DNA of 64,000 bases from Diadema setosum (GCF_964275005.1 NC_092706.1:22661187-22725186); one strand, 5' to 3'; positions 1-12,310 are shown, counted from the first letter of the stretch. The notes: generated from the letters alone by a model not told the origin. Made by a program: numbers and translations.

Positions 1-1017
1 CATACAAACTTCAGCTTTTTGAAGATTTTCTTCCAATTTTTTTTTTTATATCTCTCTCTCTGCTCTCTTACATATAAATATTAGCAAATTACTAAATAAA
101 CAAAATTCTACTGTGTATGTCTTTGTTAGTCTTTCACAACCAAGGAACCGTGTCCATGTCCTCAAAGAGTCAAACAAATGCTGAAAAAAAAAATGAGCCC
201 ATTAAAGAATATTTGCACATGACTAAATAAATAATTTTTACTATATAATTTCTTTGTCGCTCTTTCACAACCAAGGAACCATGTCCCTACATGAAGTTGA
301 AGAGGCTGGGGGACTGAATGACTGAAATCAACTTGAAAAGGGTTTATTGTAAAAGAGTTTCTGATTTGGACTTGGTTTGAACAATCAAAAACCTTATCTA
401 CCTGAACACAAAGTACTGTCATGCTTAAACATTATTGTCTGTTCACAAGTGAGTCATGTATCAGCCTACAATGTCTCTACCCAACAGATGTCATGTTTGG
501 CATGGCAGATCTTATCAAGAACCTGAATTTAATCACACTATTAGAATAAACAACAAGATTGTGTTAAATCTGATACAGTGATAACAAGGATGTTGGTGTT
601 TTAAAAGTACAGTTAAAGGTCTCGAGGAGTTCAGGACTTGTGGTGTCCACAAGATTGCAAAATCCATCAGTCTTGTAGCTTCTCTAAGGTGTACCTCCCT
701 GGTCTAACTTGGAGCAATGGACTAGCACATTGTATATCACTGACTCTTAAATCTAAGGCAGTGTCACGAACAGTTTGCAGCTGAATAGAAAACTTTTATA
801 ATCTTTCTGGTCAGTTCATTCTGTCTTTATTTGTTACAAAGTCAAAAAGCTGCATCACTTCGGAGACCCCTCGCATTTATCCCCAAGTTGAATTATCCTT
901 CAGGTTTATGCCAGGTTTAAGTGTATGCGTGTGTGTCACACACAAACACACTGCTATAGCTTCTGACCACCCGAGCATTGAGAATTAAGGGTTTCTGGGA
1001 CGAACAATGAACTAGGG
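1..1017. other. Intergenic, AT-rich; diverged ~131-bp tandem duplication near the left edge
   Basis: No coding exon is recognised. About 80-290 holds two diverged copies of a ~131-bp unit. The shared string CTTTCACAACCAAGGAACC occurs at about 133 and 264, and each copy is preceded by a similar ACTAAATAAA-containing stretch. Short open frames overlapping it are low-complexity and show no family resemblance. The remainder is single-copy sequence in which I see nothing further. Confidence 0.5.
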
Positions 1018-1090
1018 CTTTCTATAGCTCAGTCAGTAGAGCACCGGTCTAGCAATCCGGAGGTCTCGGGTTCGACTCCCGATGGAATCC
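1018..1090 (+). tRNA. tRNA-Ala(AGC)-like sequence; possibly a SINE head or pseudogene
   Basis: A 73-nt cloverleaf can be drawn. The D-arm has TAGCTCAGTCAGTAGAGC (A box). The anticodon stem is CCGG/CCGG around the loop CTAGCAA, giving anticodon AGC (Ala). The variable loop is AGGTC. The T-arm is TCGGG/CCCGA around TTCGACT, with a perfect B box GGTTCGACTCC. The acceptor stem is imperfect: two of seven pairs (the outermost) mismatch, and a T-T mismatch closes the anticodon stem. The internal pol III promoter is intact. The broken acceptor suggests a tRNA-derived repeat or decayed copy rather than a working tRNA, but a working one is not excluded. Confidence 0.45.
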
Positions 1091-3348
1091 CATTTTCTTT
1101 GCTCACTTTTCCACTAGAAAAACATTTGTGACAAGACTAGAAAAAGAAGGAAAAACAACAATCAGAATAGAGAAGAAAACATTTTGAGAAAATGATGTTG
1201 TCTAGAATGTAAGATAAACCAGGTCAATTCATGACGGTAAAAGGTAATGTAAAATACATGGTCATTGCTTCCAAGATGATGTGGCTGTATCCAACTAATT
1301 GTCAGGCCATGCATCTACAAACGTAGCATTCAAACGATTAATGGTAAAGGCATGAGTTATTACATGTGACTATATAAGCATGGGCTTTATACATTGCCTA
1401 AAAATTTGATAGATCGATGTGGTAGATTTCTACATAGATTTAACTTATTACCATAGTGCCTATAGATCTACTAAGCCTATAAAAGTGGTAGATAAGCTTT
1501 CTACTACGAAGTGAAAAGGGAAAAAATAGGAGTGCAACAAGTTCTTCAAGAAGAGTATGTCTATGGATTTTAATTGGCACTTGCACCAGTTCTTCAAGCT
1601 GGGTTTGACTTGGCGTAGGCCCTAAAACTAGTTTGAAAAGCATTTGATATGTTTCTCATCATACTGTTCTACAAGTAGGTCTAGCAGGCGGTGGAATTTT
1701 GGACGGTGTTGTGGTCAAATTGTGGCAGTTTGCGTTGATAGGTAATAACAGTAAATTAACACTTCTTCGGTTATACGACGGGGGGGGGGGGGGCAGGGAT
1801 CTAACAATGTAAAGTGTAATTCTAATAGAATCTACAGTATTACAGCATTATGACTCCAGTGGAGAAGGCACCTAGATTATGATTCCAAACTTCTTTGGCC
1901 CCTACTAAACCCCTCCTGGATTGTCGAATATAGTAAACTGTCCAACAAATGACGACGCTCCCTAACGTTACTGCTAACGTTGTTAGTGGTGGGGTCAACC
2001 GGCCAGTGCAGTTTTACAGGCTCCTGAAAAGACTCTGACAAAACAATGCATTGCCATTCCTTGGTGAATGGTGTTACTGTTATCTTCAAAAAAAAAAAAA
2101 AAACAAATGTAGCTCTACCGCATTTTAATCTGTGAACAAGGGAGTCTCAAGCCCCGGCCTCAAGCATGTCGACTGAGTCGGCTTCTTGCAACCAGGGCGT
2201 CACGCATCAAGCACGACCACGACACGGCCACGGCACGGGTCATCGGAGCATGACAGCTGCTCTATCTAGGGCACTGTATTGCATCGTCTACCCCGACGAA
2301 CGCCCTTTATCGCGACACCCGGGGCCGGGTCAAATGCCGCTGCACGGCACGGGACCGCGAAACTGAAGCGAGTCTGTGTGAGTGTGAAGTCTGAAACTAG
2401 ACCTATGAAAATACATCAAACGTTCTCGGTATCCCTCGTCATCTAATACTTACAGTCAGAAAGGGCAGGAAAGCTATCACAGGTGTATACACAAATTAGA
2501 TTGAAGGGTGCTTCTTGATCTTTTCAGCATGAAGCTCACAGCATCCACATCCCTCGATTAGCCGGTTGATGCAGGGATGCAGAGCAGCCACCATGCAGCA
2601 TAGCAGACTGGCAGGTGTGAGTATTATGAGGAGGCGGCCGCCGGTAGCGCGGTGTACTATGCATACTTGATGTATCAGCCGTGTTTACACACTGTCGTGG
2701 AGTGTATGCAGCAATGAGCTTTACTACAATAAAGGCCACTGGACATTTTCCGTCGCACCTTGCAGCACGTGAAGTGTGAACACCCTAAATAGCAGCTGAC
2801 ACTAGACGCAGATTGAGAGTTTTCCGAGGCACTCGTGCAAATCAGTAGTCTGTAATTTCGGAAAAAAATTGGCTAAAACCAAAATACATTTCTATCCTGC
2901 ATATTGCACGATCAATGACCCGAAAAATAATGAATTAACCAAAAATAAACGAAGGAAAAAAGTTACAATCTGAATAGGCTCGACACTAACCACTGTTAAC
3001 TTTCAGACACTCCTGAAACTCTCGGGTTTTTCCGAAAACAGCTGACGAGACTACTGTAGTCGAACATAATAATATGGGCAAACCTTTATCAAATAATATT
3101 GCTCGTGCAGAATCCATTTCCTTCTCCAAACAGTCAGTCAATTCATGCAAACAGACATTGAGACGGTCATGTCTACAACGTGATAAGTTACTACCAAGTG
3201 GTTATTTTCTCTCTTTTTTTTTTTATTTCTTTTCTCCTTTTTCTTTTTCCATCCATGGGCATGATCTTGCATCATGCGCTGGATACGCAATCAATGATGA
3301 TCGTATTGCATCATACTTTTATTCCCAGAGGTCTGTACTCGCTCGTCT
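1091..3348. other. Intergenic; CpG-rich patch at about 2150-2700
   Basis: No convincing coding exon is seen. A CpG-rich patch at about 2150-2370 and 2620-2680 (including GGCGGCCGCCGG near 2635) stands out from the AT-rich surroundings. It could be a promoter or part of a GC-rich repeat. A 66-codon open frame crosses it (2166-2366) but resembles no family. A poly-G run lies at 1781-1793 and a poly-A run at 2088-2103. Confidence 0.35.
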
Positions 3349-3831
3349 CAGTGGCGGACCCGGGGAGGGGGGGGGGCGCAAGGGCGCGCCCCCTTATTCT
3401 ACTTTTAAAAATAGACAAAAATGTTGAAGGGGGTGCGAGCGCCCCCCAGCGCGCCCCCTTATTCTACTTTTAAAAAATAGACAAAAATGTTGAAGGGGGT
3501 GCGAGCGCCCCCCCCCCCCTTAATTTTTTTGAAGAAGCCACCTTTGTCAGCCGCTTGTAGTGACAGCAGAAAATTGGGGTGAAGCCTTCTTTTTCTTGTC
3601 AGCCCGATGAAACCCGGAAGTGGCACGAGGAACGGAAGATTTCGCGTTGACGCATGCATTTGTTTGTCTGTTTGTTTGTTAGATTGTTTGTTTTGGTTTT
3701 GTTTTTGTTTTGTTTTTGTTTTCTGTTATTTGGCTTGTCAGGCGATGAACCCGGAAGTGGCACCAGAAATATTGTTGGCACCTCCCCCCCCCCCCCCCCC
3801 CCCCCTTTCGGAATTCCTGGATCTACCCCTG
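3349..3831. mobile_element. hAT-like GC-rich non-autonomous element, compound
   Basis: The ends resemble hAT terminal repeats of the CAGGGGCGGATCC type. The left end starts CAGTGGCGGACCC and the right end, read inward, starts CAGGGGTAGATCCAGG. Inside is a ~66-bp direct duplication (two copies of GCGCGCCCCCTTATTCTAC at about 3384 and 3449). A second duplication contains CCCGGAAGTGGCAC (3611 and 3750). A (GTTT)-type microsatellite and a 20+ base C run are also present. No clean target duplication was found. A related copy lies at about 16825-17170. No transposase frame is present. Confidence 0.6.
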
Positions 3832-4367
3832 GTAGTTGAGCGTAGTTCCAAGTGTATATTGGCAGATGATGCAAAGACTCGGAATTACAACAAATAATCA
3901 TAAAACCTATACTATAAACATGCTTGCATATTACTCATAACTACACCCGAGTTAAGCACACAATGAATGGTGAAGCCTAGATGCATGATATTTTCTGAAA
4001 ATTGATGGAAATGTTAATTTAAAATGGAGGGGAAGCTCATACACATCAGAGCTTGTATGCATTCCCTCAAAACCATTATTAATAGGTTAGAGGAATTACC
4101 ATGCACGGGCAGAGAAAGTGAAGAGAAAAGAAAAGTTATGGAGAAGCAACATATTGACGACAAAACTAGGAAGCAACGCCCTTATCAAGAGCGCCTTCTT
4201 GCCACAAGGATTGGGGAGGGGTGCTATGAGGAGTTATGATATGAGTTGAGTTTCAAGCGGTCCAATTTGGATTGGGAAAGGAAATTATACGAAAAATAAC
4301 ATATCCACTCACAAAGCTAAAATTCGGAGGGAGAATATAGGCGCTCTGTATGGATGGCATCAAGGAA

Positions 4368-4734
4368 GGGGTCATCCCACGAGGGTGCACGTCACGAGAC
4401 CGACACCCACGAGTAATACAGCCCAAGAGTCATACAGCTCACAAGTCATACAGCCCATGAGTTATACAGCTACGAGTCATACAGCCCATCAGTTCGACAC
4501 TAAGCCAACAAGGCCCACGAGACCGACACATTAAACCCCATGTTGTATCTGTCGAACTCGTGGGCTGTTTTCACTTAGTGTCGGTCTCATGGGCTTTATT
4601 TGCCTATTAGATATAGTGTCGATCTCATGGGCTGTATATATGACTCGTGAGCTGTATGACTCATGGACCTGTTTTCAATGTCGAACTCATGGGCTCAGTA
4701 TGACTCGTGGGTGTCGGTCTAGTGGGATGACCCC
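4368..4734. mobile_element. Foldback element built from a ~16-bp array and its mirror
   Basis: The ends are perfect 13-bp inverted repeats, GGGGTCATCCCAC at 4368-4380 and its complement at 4722-4734. The left half is about five copies of a 15-16-bp unit (CACGAGTCATACAGCC with variants). The right half carries the same unit in inverted orientation (GGGCTGTATGACTCGTG). The whole element can therefore fold into a long imperfect hairpin around about 4540. CCGACAC/GTGTCGG pairs recur. No coding capacity is evident. Confidence 0.75.
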
Positions 4735-5249
4735 GATACTTTGGTTCCCTGAAGACCCGGTCTGTATAACAGGAACATAAAGAGGAAATCCACCCTAAAA
4801 ATGAATAAACTTCAGGAGAAAGTGAAAAAATATTCCTTACAGAACGATACAAAAATGAAAAAAAAAAATGGATAAGAAACGAGAAAGATATATGACATAA
4901 TATTAGATTTTCATTTTTTTGTTTCTAAAAATATTTCTTGACCAGACCTTTATGAATATTCAAATCAGCAAATTGGCGATGTCATCCTCTCCGCAAGAAG
5001 GTCCTTATAAGGCCCTATATTTCTTAAATTATTCATTTCATATACAGACAAAAATCTCATTGGGCCCTATTTCAGTTGTATAAGAATAAATCTTGTCTCA
5101 AAACCACCCAAAATATAGACCAAATGTTAACTGATTATCTTCGTATGTAAACATGCTTTTACTTTTAAATGTGTTACTTGAAGGTTGGCATGCATGGTGG
5201 AGTAAATGAGGGAGAAATGTTTGCGGCGACACCGTATATGTAGTAGTCC

Positions 5250-5821
5250 TTAAAGGACAAGTTCACCTTCATTAACATAAGGATTGAGAGAATGTAGTAA
5301 TATTAGTAGAACACATCATTGAAAGTTTGAGGAAAATTGGACAATCCGTTCAAAAGTTATGAATTTTTGAAGTTTTTGTGCAGTCACCGCTGGATGAGAA
5401 GACTACTGCAGTGTAGGATGTCACATGTGTACAACAATATAAGGAAAATATAAAGAGAATTTCACAAAATATAATCTTTTGAAAAAAAGTACACATTCCC
5501 TTGACTCGTAACTGACATAATACTGTTATGGGTAATATTATTCCCATTGCCTTTAGAAAGAGGCAAGTCAAGTGCTCCTTTATTATGCGAAAAAAGTGAA
5601 AATATGTAGAATTTTCTTTACATTTTGTTTATACTGTTGTACTCATATGACATCACGAGCCTTAGTAGTCTCCTCATCCAGCGGTTCCAACACAAAAATT
5701 GTAAAAATTCATAACTTTTGCATCGATTGTCCAAGTTTCCTCAAACTTTCACTGGTGTGTTCTACTAATATTGCTGCATTCTCTCAATCCTTATGTTAAT
5801 GAAGGTGAACTTGTCCTTTAA
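5250..5821. mobile_element. TTAA-flanked foldback MITE, family A, copy 1
   Basis: TTAA sits at both ends, followed inward by AGGACAAGTTCACCTTCAT and its complement. The two arms remain complementary for much of their length (CTCTCAATCCTTATG, GTTCTACTAATATT and TCATCCAGCGG match across the arms), so the 572-bp element is a long palindrome. TTAA target sites are typical of piggyBac-type insertion, but the tip sequence does not begin CCC as classic piggyBac does. Copies 2 and 3 lie at 6828-7404 and 12756-13324. Confidence 0.85.
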
Positions 5822-5926
5822 CCGGATCGTTGCTTGGCAGAAGAAGAGACTAGAGAGAGAAGAATTGAAGAGAAGAATTCTATTCTTTCCAGTGGCTCTT
5901 CTTCTGTCAAGCAACGATCCGGTTAA
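5818..5926. mobile_element. 109-bp TTAA-flanked foldback MITE abutting family A copy 1
   Basis: A 29-bp terminal inverted repeat with one mismatch begins TTAACCGGATCGTTGCTTG and ends with its complement at 5898-5926. The centre is purine-rich (GAGAGAAGAATTGAAGAG). It shares its left TTAA (5818-5821) with the right TTAA of the neighbouring MITE, so the two elements sit head to tail at one original TTAA. No coding capacity. Confidence 0.85.
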
Positions 5927-6827
5927 GGACCACAGACACAATGATGGTGTCACAGCAAACCTTTCTCCCTCATGCTTTTACTTGTATTAGCTAAAAATAA
6001 TATTTTTTTCCAGAAATTAATAATACAACACTGGGCCTACATGAAAAATTGGAGGGCATGACATCATCAACTCGCTCATTCAAATATCCATTAGGATAAA
6101 AAAATATATATATTTTCCGAAAAAAAAATGAAATTTAAAACTGTCATATCTTCCTCATTTCTTATCCGATTTTTGTCATTTTTGTATCATTCTGTAGGGA
6201 ATTTGTCTCTTTCTCTTGAAGTTTGTTTATTTCGGGGTAAATTTCTGTTCTTTAACAGAAATGATTTCCGCCTATATCTAAATGACGAAAATGGTGCAAG
6301 CCTTGACATCCAAAACTGTCTTAAAGGGAAATCAAAATTTAGGACCATCAGCATGATCAGCAAATAGAATTGGTGGGAATGGTTCTCGTTAACGGGAAGT
6401 GAAATTCCTTCAAATGATTGGTTGGACACTAAATGAATTCATTAGATTTTTTTTCTTTTACATCGATCCATCAAGCGTGAGCCAACAGTCCTCCATGATG
6501 TTCACATGACTTCTCGTTTAGCATGGCCCAACGATTTTCGGTCACTGGTTTTAAAGACAAACATATTGCTTTTATAACTAATTTGGGGATATTAGCTGGT
6601 CGCGTGAATTTGCGGGTGTGCAATATGTCGATCGGTATTCCCGACTGTGTATGCCATCATAGAGATATCTCTATACGGTGTAAGAACTGTCATTTTGATA
6701 TCAACAAGTTCATAATTCGTTATTCTTTTTTTTTTCAAATCTTCTTAAGGCCTTTTCTCCCTCCCTTCCTTTCTCATCACAGTAATGGGGCACGCACTTC
6801 AGTTTTCAAAGCGACATGATGAGCAAG

Positions 6828-7404
6828 TTAAAGGACAAGTCCACCTTCATATACATAAGGATTGAGAGAATGCAGCACTATTAGTAGAACACAATCATCA
6901 GTGAAAGTTTGAGGAAAATTGGACAATCCGTTCAAAGTTACAAATATTTTAAGTATCTGCGCAGTCACTGCTGGAAGAGAAGACTACTACAGTGTATGAT
7001 GTCACATGCGTACAACATAATAAGGAAAATAAAAAGATAATTTCACAAAACTTTACTTTTTGAATAAAGTGCACATTTCTTTGACTTGCTACTGACGTAT
7101 GTTAAGGGTATCGTATTATTATTCCCCCTGCCTTCTGAAAGAGAGAAGTCGAGTGTTCTTTTGTTATGCGAGAAAAATTGAAAATATGTTGAATTTTCTT
7201 TATTCTTTCTTTATATCGTTGTACTCATGTGACATCACAAGCTATAGTAGTCTTTTCATCAAGCTGTGACTGAGCAGAAACTTCAAAAATTCATAACTTT
7301 TTAACGGATTGTCCGATTTTTGCTCAAACTCTCACTGATGTGTTCTACTAATATTGCTGCATTCACTCAACCCACATGTCTATGAAGGTGAACTTGTCCT
7401 TTAA
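6828..7404. mobile_element. TTAA-flanked foldback MITE, family A, copy 2
   Basis: This is the same family as 5250-5821: TTAA, then AGGACAAGTCCACCTTCAT, an internal TGAGGAAAATTGGACAATCC, the mirror arm, and AAGGTGAACTTGTCCTTTAA at the right end. It is 577 bp. It has scattered substitutions relative to the other copies, so the family is not brand new. Confidence 0.85.
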
Positions 7405-7815
7405 TTGCAAGTGTTTTTAAGACTGCCCTCTTTTGTCTCACAATGGTACATTCTTCCGTGTCCTCTACGTAAATTCAAGTAGGTATATTAGACAACCTCC
7501 ATCGCGTTTGATGTCTCGTCTTCTCTCTGTTCGCGTCATTTTTGTGTGATAGTGACGTTTTTGTTTGCTTGGGGTTTTTTAAAGCAAAAACAGATTAACA
7601 CATTATTATCACTTGAGATATCTGATATTGAAGCTAAATGTACTCAAAAAAAAAAAGAGAGAAAATAATCAAGTGTAATAAAATATTCATATCTTCAAAA
7701 ATACTTGTGTAGCCGGGGCAGTATCATTGAAAAGATGTGATTTGTCTCTGTTTGACTTTATTTTGACTTTGAAAATGGCATTCACCTTCTTTTTTGCATT
7801 CTAACTTTTCATATA

Positions 7816-9876
7816 CAGTGAAACCCCGTTATAACGAGTTCGGTTATAACGAGGAACCGCTTATAACGAGGTGATAGCGTCGGTCCCATTTTCCTTTGCG
7901 TGTAAACCTATGGCAAAACGAATCGGTTATAACGAGTTCGGTTATAACGAGATTTCGGTTATAACGAGGACATTTTCGGCGCATCATGATAAAGAAAAAC
8001 ATAAGAAATTTGATCGGATATAACGAGGTACCATTTTTTTGACTTGTCGCTTTTCAAACACGCGACAAACGAAACACTGAAAATCGAATTCACGCTATCC
8101 ATGTCTTTTTCCCGTTTTGCAGAGAACAGTTCCTTCCATGTTTTCTTCTAAACCACGCAATAAGACACATTAATACCATCAGATGTTCCTACTAAATTAT
8201 TAAACATAATCATTCGATTTTCTTTTTCGCGAGATCACACGCGTGCGTAATGTTACAGGTCAGACCACAGCGCAACAAGGGAAAAAAGATAACGCACTCA
8301 AAAACTTTTCATGTGGCGACACGTAGCAAATATGGATATTGGAATGCGTGTGCAACTCAAAATTTATTATCCTTTCCATTTGTAGTCCCAACTTCCAGTT
8401 CTTTCGCTGGTGCTGGTTAGCAAATATGAGTGTACATTGTATGATTATAGCCGAAATAATTAATGACTTCACGATCTCGCCGGGTGACGGTAGCGTAAAA
8501 ATAAAACGCGAAGGGATTTTCGTAAGAAGATAAAGAACGCATCTTTAATCCCTTCGGGCGCAACGATAATACATTGTATGAGATTACAGCCGAAATGATT
8601 CATGAAATCATTGCATTCCCGCTGGGCACCAACAGCGTAAAATAACCTTACGGTAAACGACGCACGTATGTTACTCTGAAATCATCGCGATCTCGCCGGA
8701 TATGACAGTAGCGTAAAAATAGTTGAATAACGCATGTTAAGCTACTTTAATCGGTGTTCAGAAGAAGAAACAAGCGCATTTGAAAATTTGAATAGATCTG
8801 GGTTTGTTCATTATCACAATTTTAACAACGCATTTCACAATGAAGATTTTTCTTTCTTTAAGAATGGTCTACGAGGAACAGATTTGCGTAAAAAGGATCA
8901 CAACTTGACCTTCTAACTTCAATCCTGTCCCATATTTTTCAAGAACGGACGTACAAAATGCGAAGAAGAAAAATGAACAACGCATCTTAAATCCCTTCGG
9001 GGGCAACGAACATACATTGTATAAGATTACAGCCGAAATGATTCATGAAATCATCGCATTCCCGCTGGGCACAAACAGCGTAAAATACCCCGCAAGTTAC
9101 GGTAAACGACGCATGTATGTTATTCTGAAATCATCGCGATCTCGCCGGTTGACAGTAGCGTAAAAATAGTTAAATAACTCATGTTAAGCTACTTAATCGG
9201 TGTTCAAAAAAGAAACAAACGCATTTCACAATTTGAATAAATCTGATATTGTTCATTATCACAATTTTAACGACGCATTTCACAATGAAGATTTTCTTTC
9301 TTTCAGAATGGTCTATGAGGAACAGATCTGCGTAAAAAGGATCACAACCTTCTAACTTCAATCCTGTCGCATATTTTTTAAGAACGGATGTACAAAACGC
9401 GAAGAGATTTTCGGAAGAAAAAAAACAACAACGCAATTTAATCCTTTTGGACGCAACGATCATGCATTGTATAAGATTACAGCCGAAATGATTCATGAAA
9501 TTATCGCATTCCCGCTTGACACCAACAGCGTAAAAATATCTCGCAAGTTACGGTAAACAACGCATTTATGTTGCTTTATTTGCGCTGGCGTTTAGAAAAA
9601 ATTAACAAACGCATTTTATACAATCTGATTTTAATATAATATAGAAGTAAAAATAATATAGATATAAAATAATTTCCCTTTATTCTCTCGATAATAATGA
9701 GCCATAATAAAACGCAAAGGATGTTCTTAACTTTCGTTAATGGGTATATAGGTGCCTATTATAACGTCGTCCTTATGTTTTTCTTTGTTTTTGATGCGTA
9801 CGGTTATAACGAGGTACCGGTTATAACGAGGTAATATCGCCGGTCCCACGGACCTCGTTATAACGGGGTTTCACTG
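7816..9876. mobile_element. 2.06-kb mariner/pogo-like non-autonomous element
   Basis: Perfect terminal inverted repeats start CAGTGAAACCCCGTTATAAC and are flanked by TA on both sides (7814-7815 and 9877-9878), the target duplication of the Tc1/mariner/pogo superfamily. GTTATAACGAG recurs about seven times in the first 200 bp and three times in the last 80 bp, as subterminal repeats would. The interior is a tandem of ~443-450-bp units (see separate entry). I see no transposase or DDE-like frame, so it would depend on a relative elsewhere. Confidence 0.85.
8435..9600. repeat. Internal tandem array of ~445-bp units
   Basis: The string ACATTGTATAAGATTACAGC or a close variant recurs at about 8434, 8574, 9014 and 9464. 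The spacings are 140, 440 and 450 bp, so there is one truncated unit, two full units and one partial unit. Each unit carries CGATCTCGCCGG or CATTCCCGCTGGGCAC followed by AGCGTAAAA, and AACGCAT recurs throughout. The array lies wholly within the mariner/pogo-like element at 7816-9876. Confidence 0.8.
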
Positions 9877-9878
9877 TA

Positions 9879-11600
9879 TAACAGTAATTATAACTATAGA
9901 CATATCATTGTTGGAATTGGCTTTTACATGATTGATATTCTGAATAATACTACAACTGTGTATATGCTGTCTAATGACAACTATCATTCTAAAACTAGGA
10001 ATATTCTTGTTCCATTAATGTAGTAGTGATAGTGTGGTGGTTAATCCAGCACCCAAGATAATCTGAGTCTGTCAAAGTTAACTTGTATGTCCCGATTTTC
10101 CCTGGTACACAATGATTTCCTGTTTACATTTTGAACTTATGGCACCATAGCCCTTAACATCATCATCACTTTCATCATGAGTTTAATATAACACAGAACC
10201 ATCAGCAGCAGCACACCATAATAACCATGCTACCTTGAAAACCATTTTACATTTAAATAACTGAGAAATCCCAAACGAAGCAATCCTAATTAGGAACACT
10301 TTTTTTTAATTGTCTTTGGACATCTCGGCCATTTCAAATCTGATTTTCATCAAACAAAATTTGAATTCCTCTCAGAATTGTATGCTATTTAACATTTCAT
10401 AAAGTTGTTTCAATGTATATCTCACAAAAAGGTAAAAGCTGAATCCTCACCTCAACCAATACTATACGATCCCTATATGGTGTAACCATTCAATCTTGAA
10501 TGGCATTCCTCTAAATTAGTACAGTGGACAACAGTATACTGAGCATCAACAATTCCAGGACTCTCCTAAAGCTCTTCAACCGAGATGGAACAACACAGAA
10601 AAATAGACCACAAGTGAAAATTCATTGATCTCTATGTGTTTTATTGATACACGAATTCAGCGGTGTATTATGTGTATTACTGAATTTGAAGCGCATACCC
10701 AATAAATAAAATCAAACAAACGAATGAATATATTATACATGTATCACTATTCATATGGCTTGACTACTCCTGGTAAAGGACATTCCTATCTCTCCAGCGT
10801 ATTGCTTCATTAACTCAAAGTGACATCTGATCATTTTGAAGACAGCCTACAATTTAAAGAAGATTCTACCTGAAGGAAAATTACTCTTTTATGATCAAAT
10901 TCAAATAGCCTCATATCTGTATGAATTGAAGCTATATCATATGAGCAACAAAAAACATTTATGTCACTTTAATCTATTAGGTATAGCGAGAAAACTTTCA
11001 AGAATTTTATACTCAAAAGAACCGGTGTGCAAAAACAACAACAACAAAAAACAATACAAACAAACAATCAGATAAAAAAATTGCCTATCACCAGATTTGT
11101 TCTCTGCATTATTTTTCAGATAAACAAATAATACTATGTCAGAGAGTTAACACATTCAGTGAGGTTTAATGAAATATTTCTAAAGAACAAAATGTAATTG
11201 TTTGGTTTCTAATTCCAACTGCTGGTTCATGGATAAAGTGTTGTCAAAATACTCTTCAAGAACGTTTTTCTTTTTCTTTTGTTTTTAAATAACAATTCAA
11301 GAAATAAGTGCTGTACAAACAAGACAAGGACAGCCACACAACAAACGTCCCAGTTATATGGTCAGGACAACTACTGCAAGATTTTGTTCAGCTGTCACAT
11401 AACAAGACTTACTGGCAATATGTCTACTCTATGCTCTCTGCGAAGTTTCACTCAAACACTGGGTAATAAAGTAGCTTTGACTTTGTTTGTTTCATTGACA
11501 ATAAAAGAAGAAAAAATGAACCTCCCCTCCCCCCCCCCCCAAAAAAAAAAGAACTATCATTGAAGGTGATTAATACTTCCGCTCCAGCATCTCAGACTCC
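9879..11600. other. Intergenic, AT-rich; one-sided match to a repeat also at 31.5 kb
   Basis: No exon is recognised. About 10300-10500 resembles 31555-31760: both contain the sequence around CAGCCATTTCAAA (here CGGCCATTTCAAA), TCATCAAA, AGAATAATTGTATGCT-like and CAACCAAAACTATAC-like strings in the same order. This points to a dispersed repeat. Here the inverted partner arm is missing. Confidence 0.5.
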
Positions 11601-11639
11601 TATGAAAAAGAATTGAATCAGGGTTTGATACACACCATC

Positions 11640-12310
11640 AGTTTGACACAAAAATGTGTGGTTACTATGGCAATGTTTTTCTTATACCAACACAATGGTG
11701 TCTTGCATATCACCACCTATAGATCATACATACTAAATTTGACAATTGCTTGAATGCTGTGGAAGTAATACAATTCACAATGGTTTGGTAAAATTGTGGT
11801 TACCATGGCAACACTCAGTCTGGCAAACACAAAAACCAGGTCTCCACATCTACACCTTAATGCCATAATGTCCATCAAATTTAACTTCAATTGCTTCACA
11901 ATTGTGGAAGTAGTTCACTCCACAAGATTTTCAAGAAAATACACAGTTGCCATGGCAATGCCTTAGGGTATTTCATAAAGACAGTGTCTTCCATAACTAC
12001 ACCTATAGATACTGTTTACATACCAAATTTGAAATACACTGTAAATTGCTTAAAATACTGTGGAAGTAGTTTGCCCCACAAGGTTTTGGGGAAATTGTTG
12101 TTACCATGACAACACTTTCTCAAAACAAAAACAAAACAAAACAAAAAAAAAACATGTCTTGCACATTTACACCTCAATGTCATCATGTACCTTAAGTTTC
12201 ATCTAAACTGTTTCAAAACTAAAGGAGTTCGCGACGCAAGATTTGCAATGGACTGCCTGACCGACCGGCAGACCAACCGACCTCCCGATATACTGCCAAG
12301 GTATCAAACG
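11640..12310. repeat. Decayed repeat with four RFX/X-box-like palindromes
   Basis: This repeat is related to the better preserved copy at 42552-43368. Imperfect or perfect copies of GTTACCATGGCAAC lie at 11661, 11799, 11946 and 12100, about 140-155 bp apart. The spacers share CTTGCACAT-, ACACCT- and GGAAGTAGTT-like strings. The right side ends in GTTCGCGACGCAAGATTTGC followed by a GACCGACC-type stretch. The terminal inverted repeats seen in the other copy are not recognisable here. Confidence 0.65.

Noticed and set aside
2166..2366. 66-codon frame in a CpG-rich patch
   Set aside because: Arg/His/Pro-rich composition is expected from GC-rich DNA. No domain or splice site was seen.
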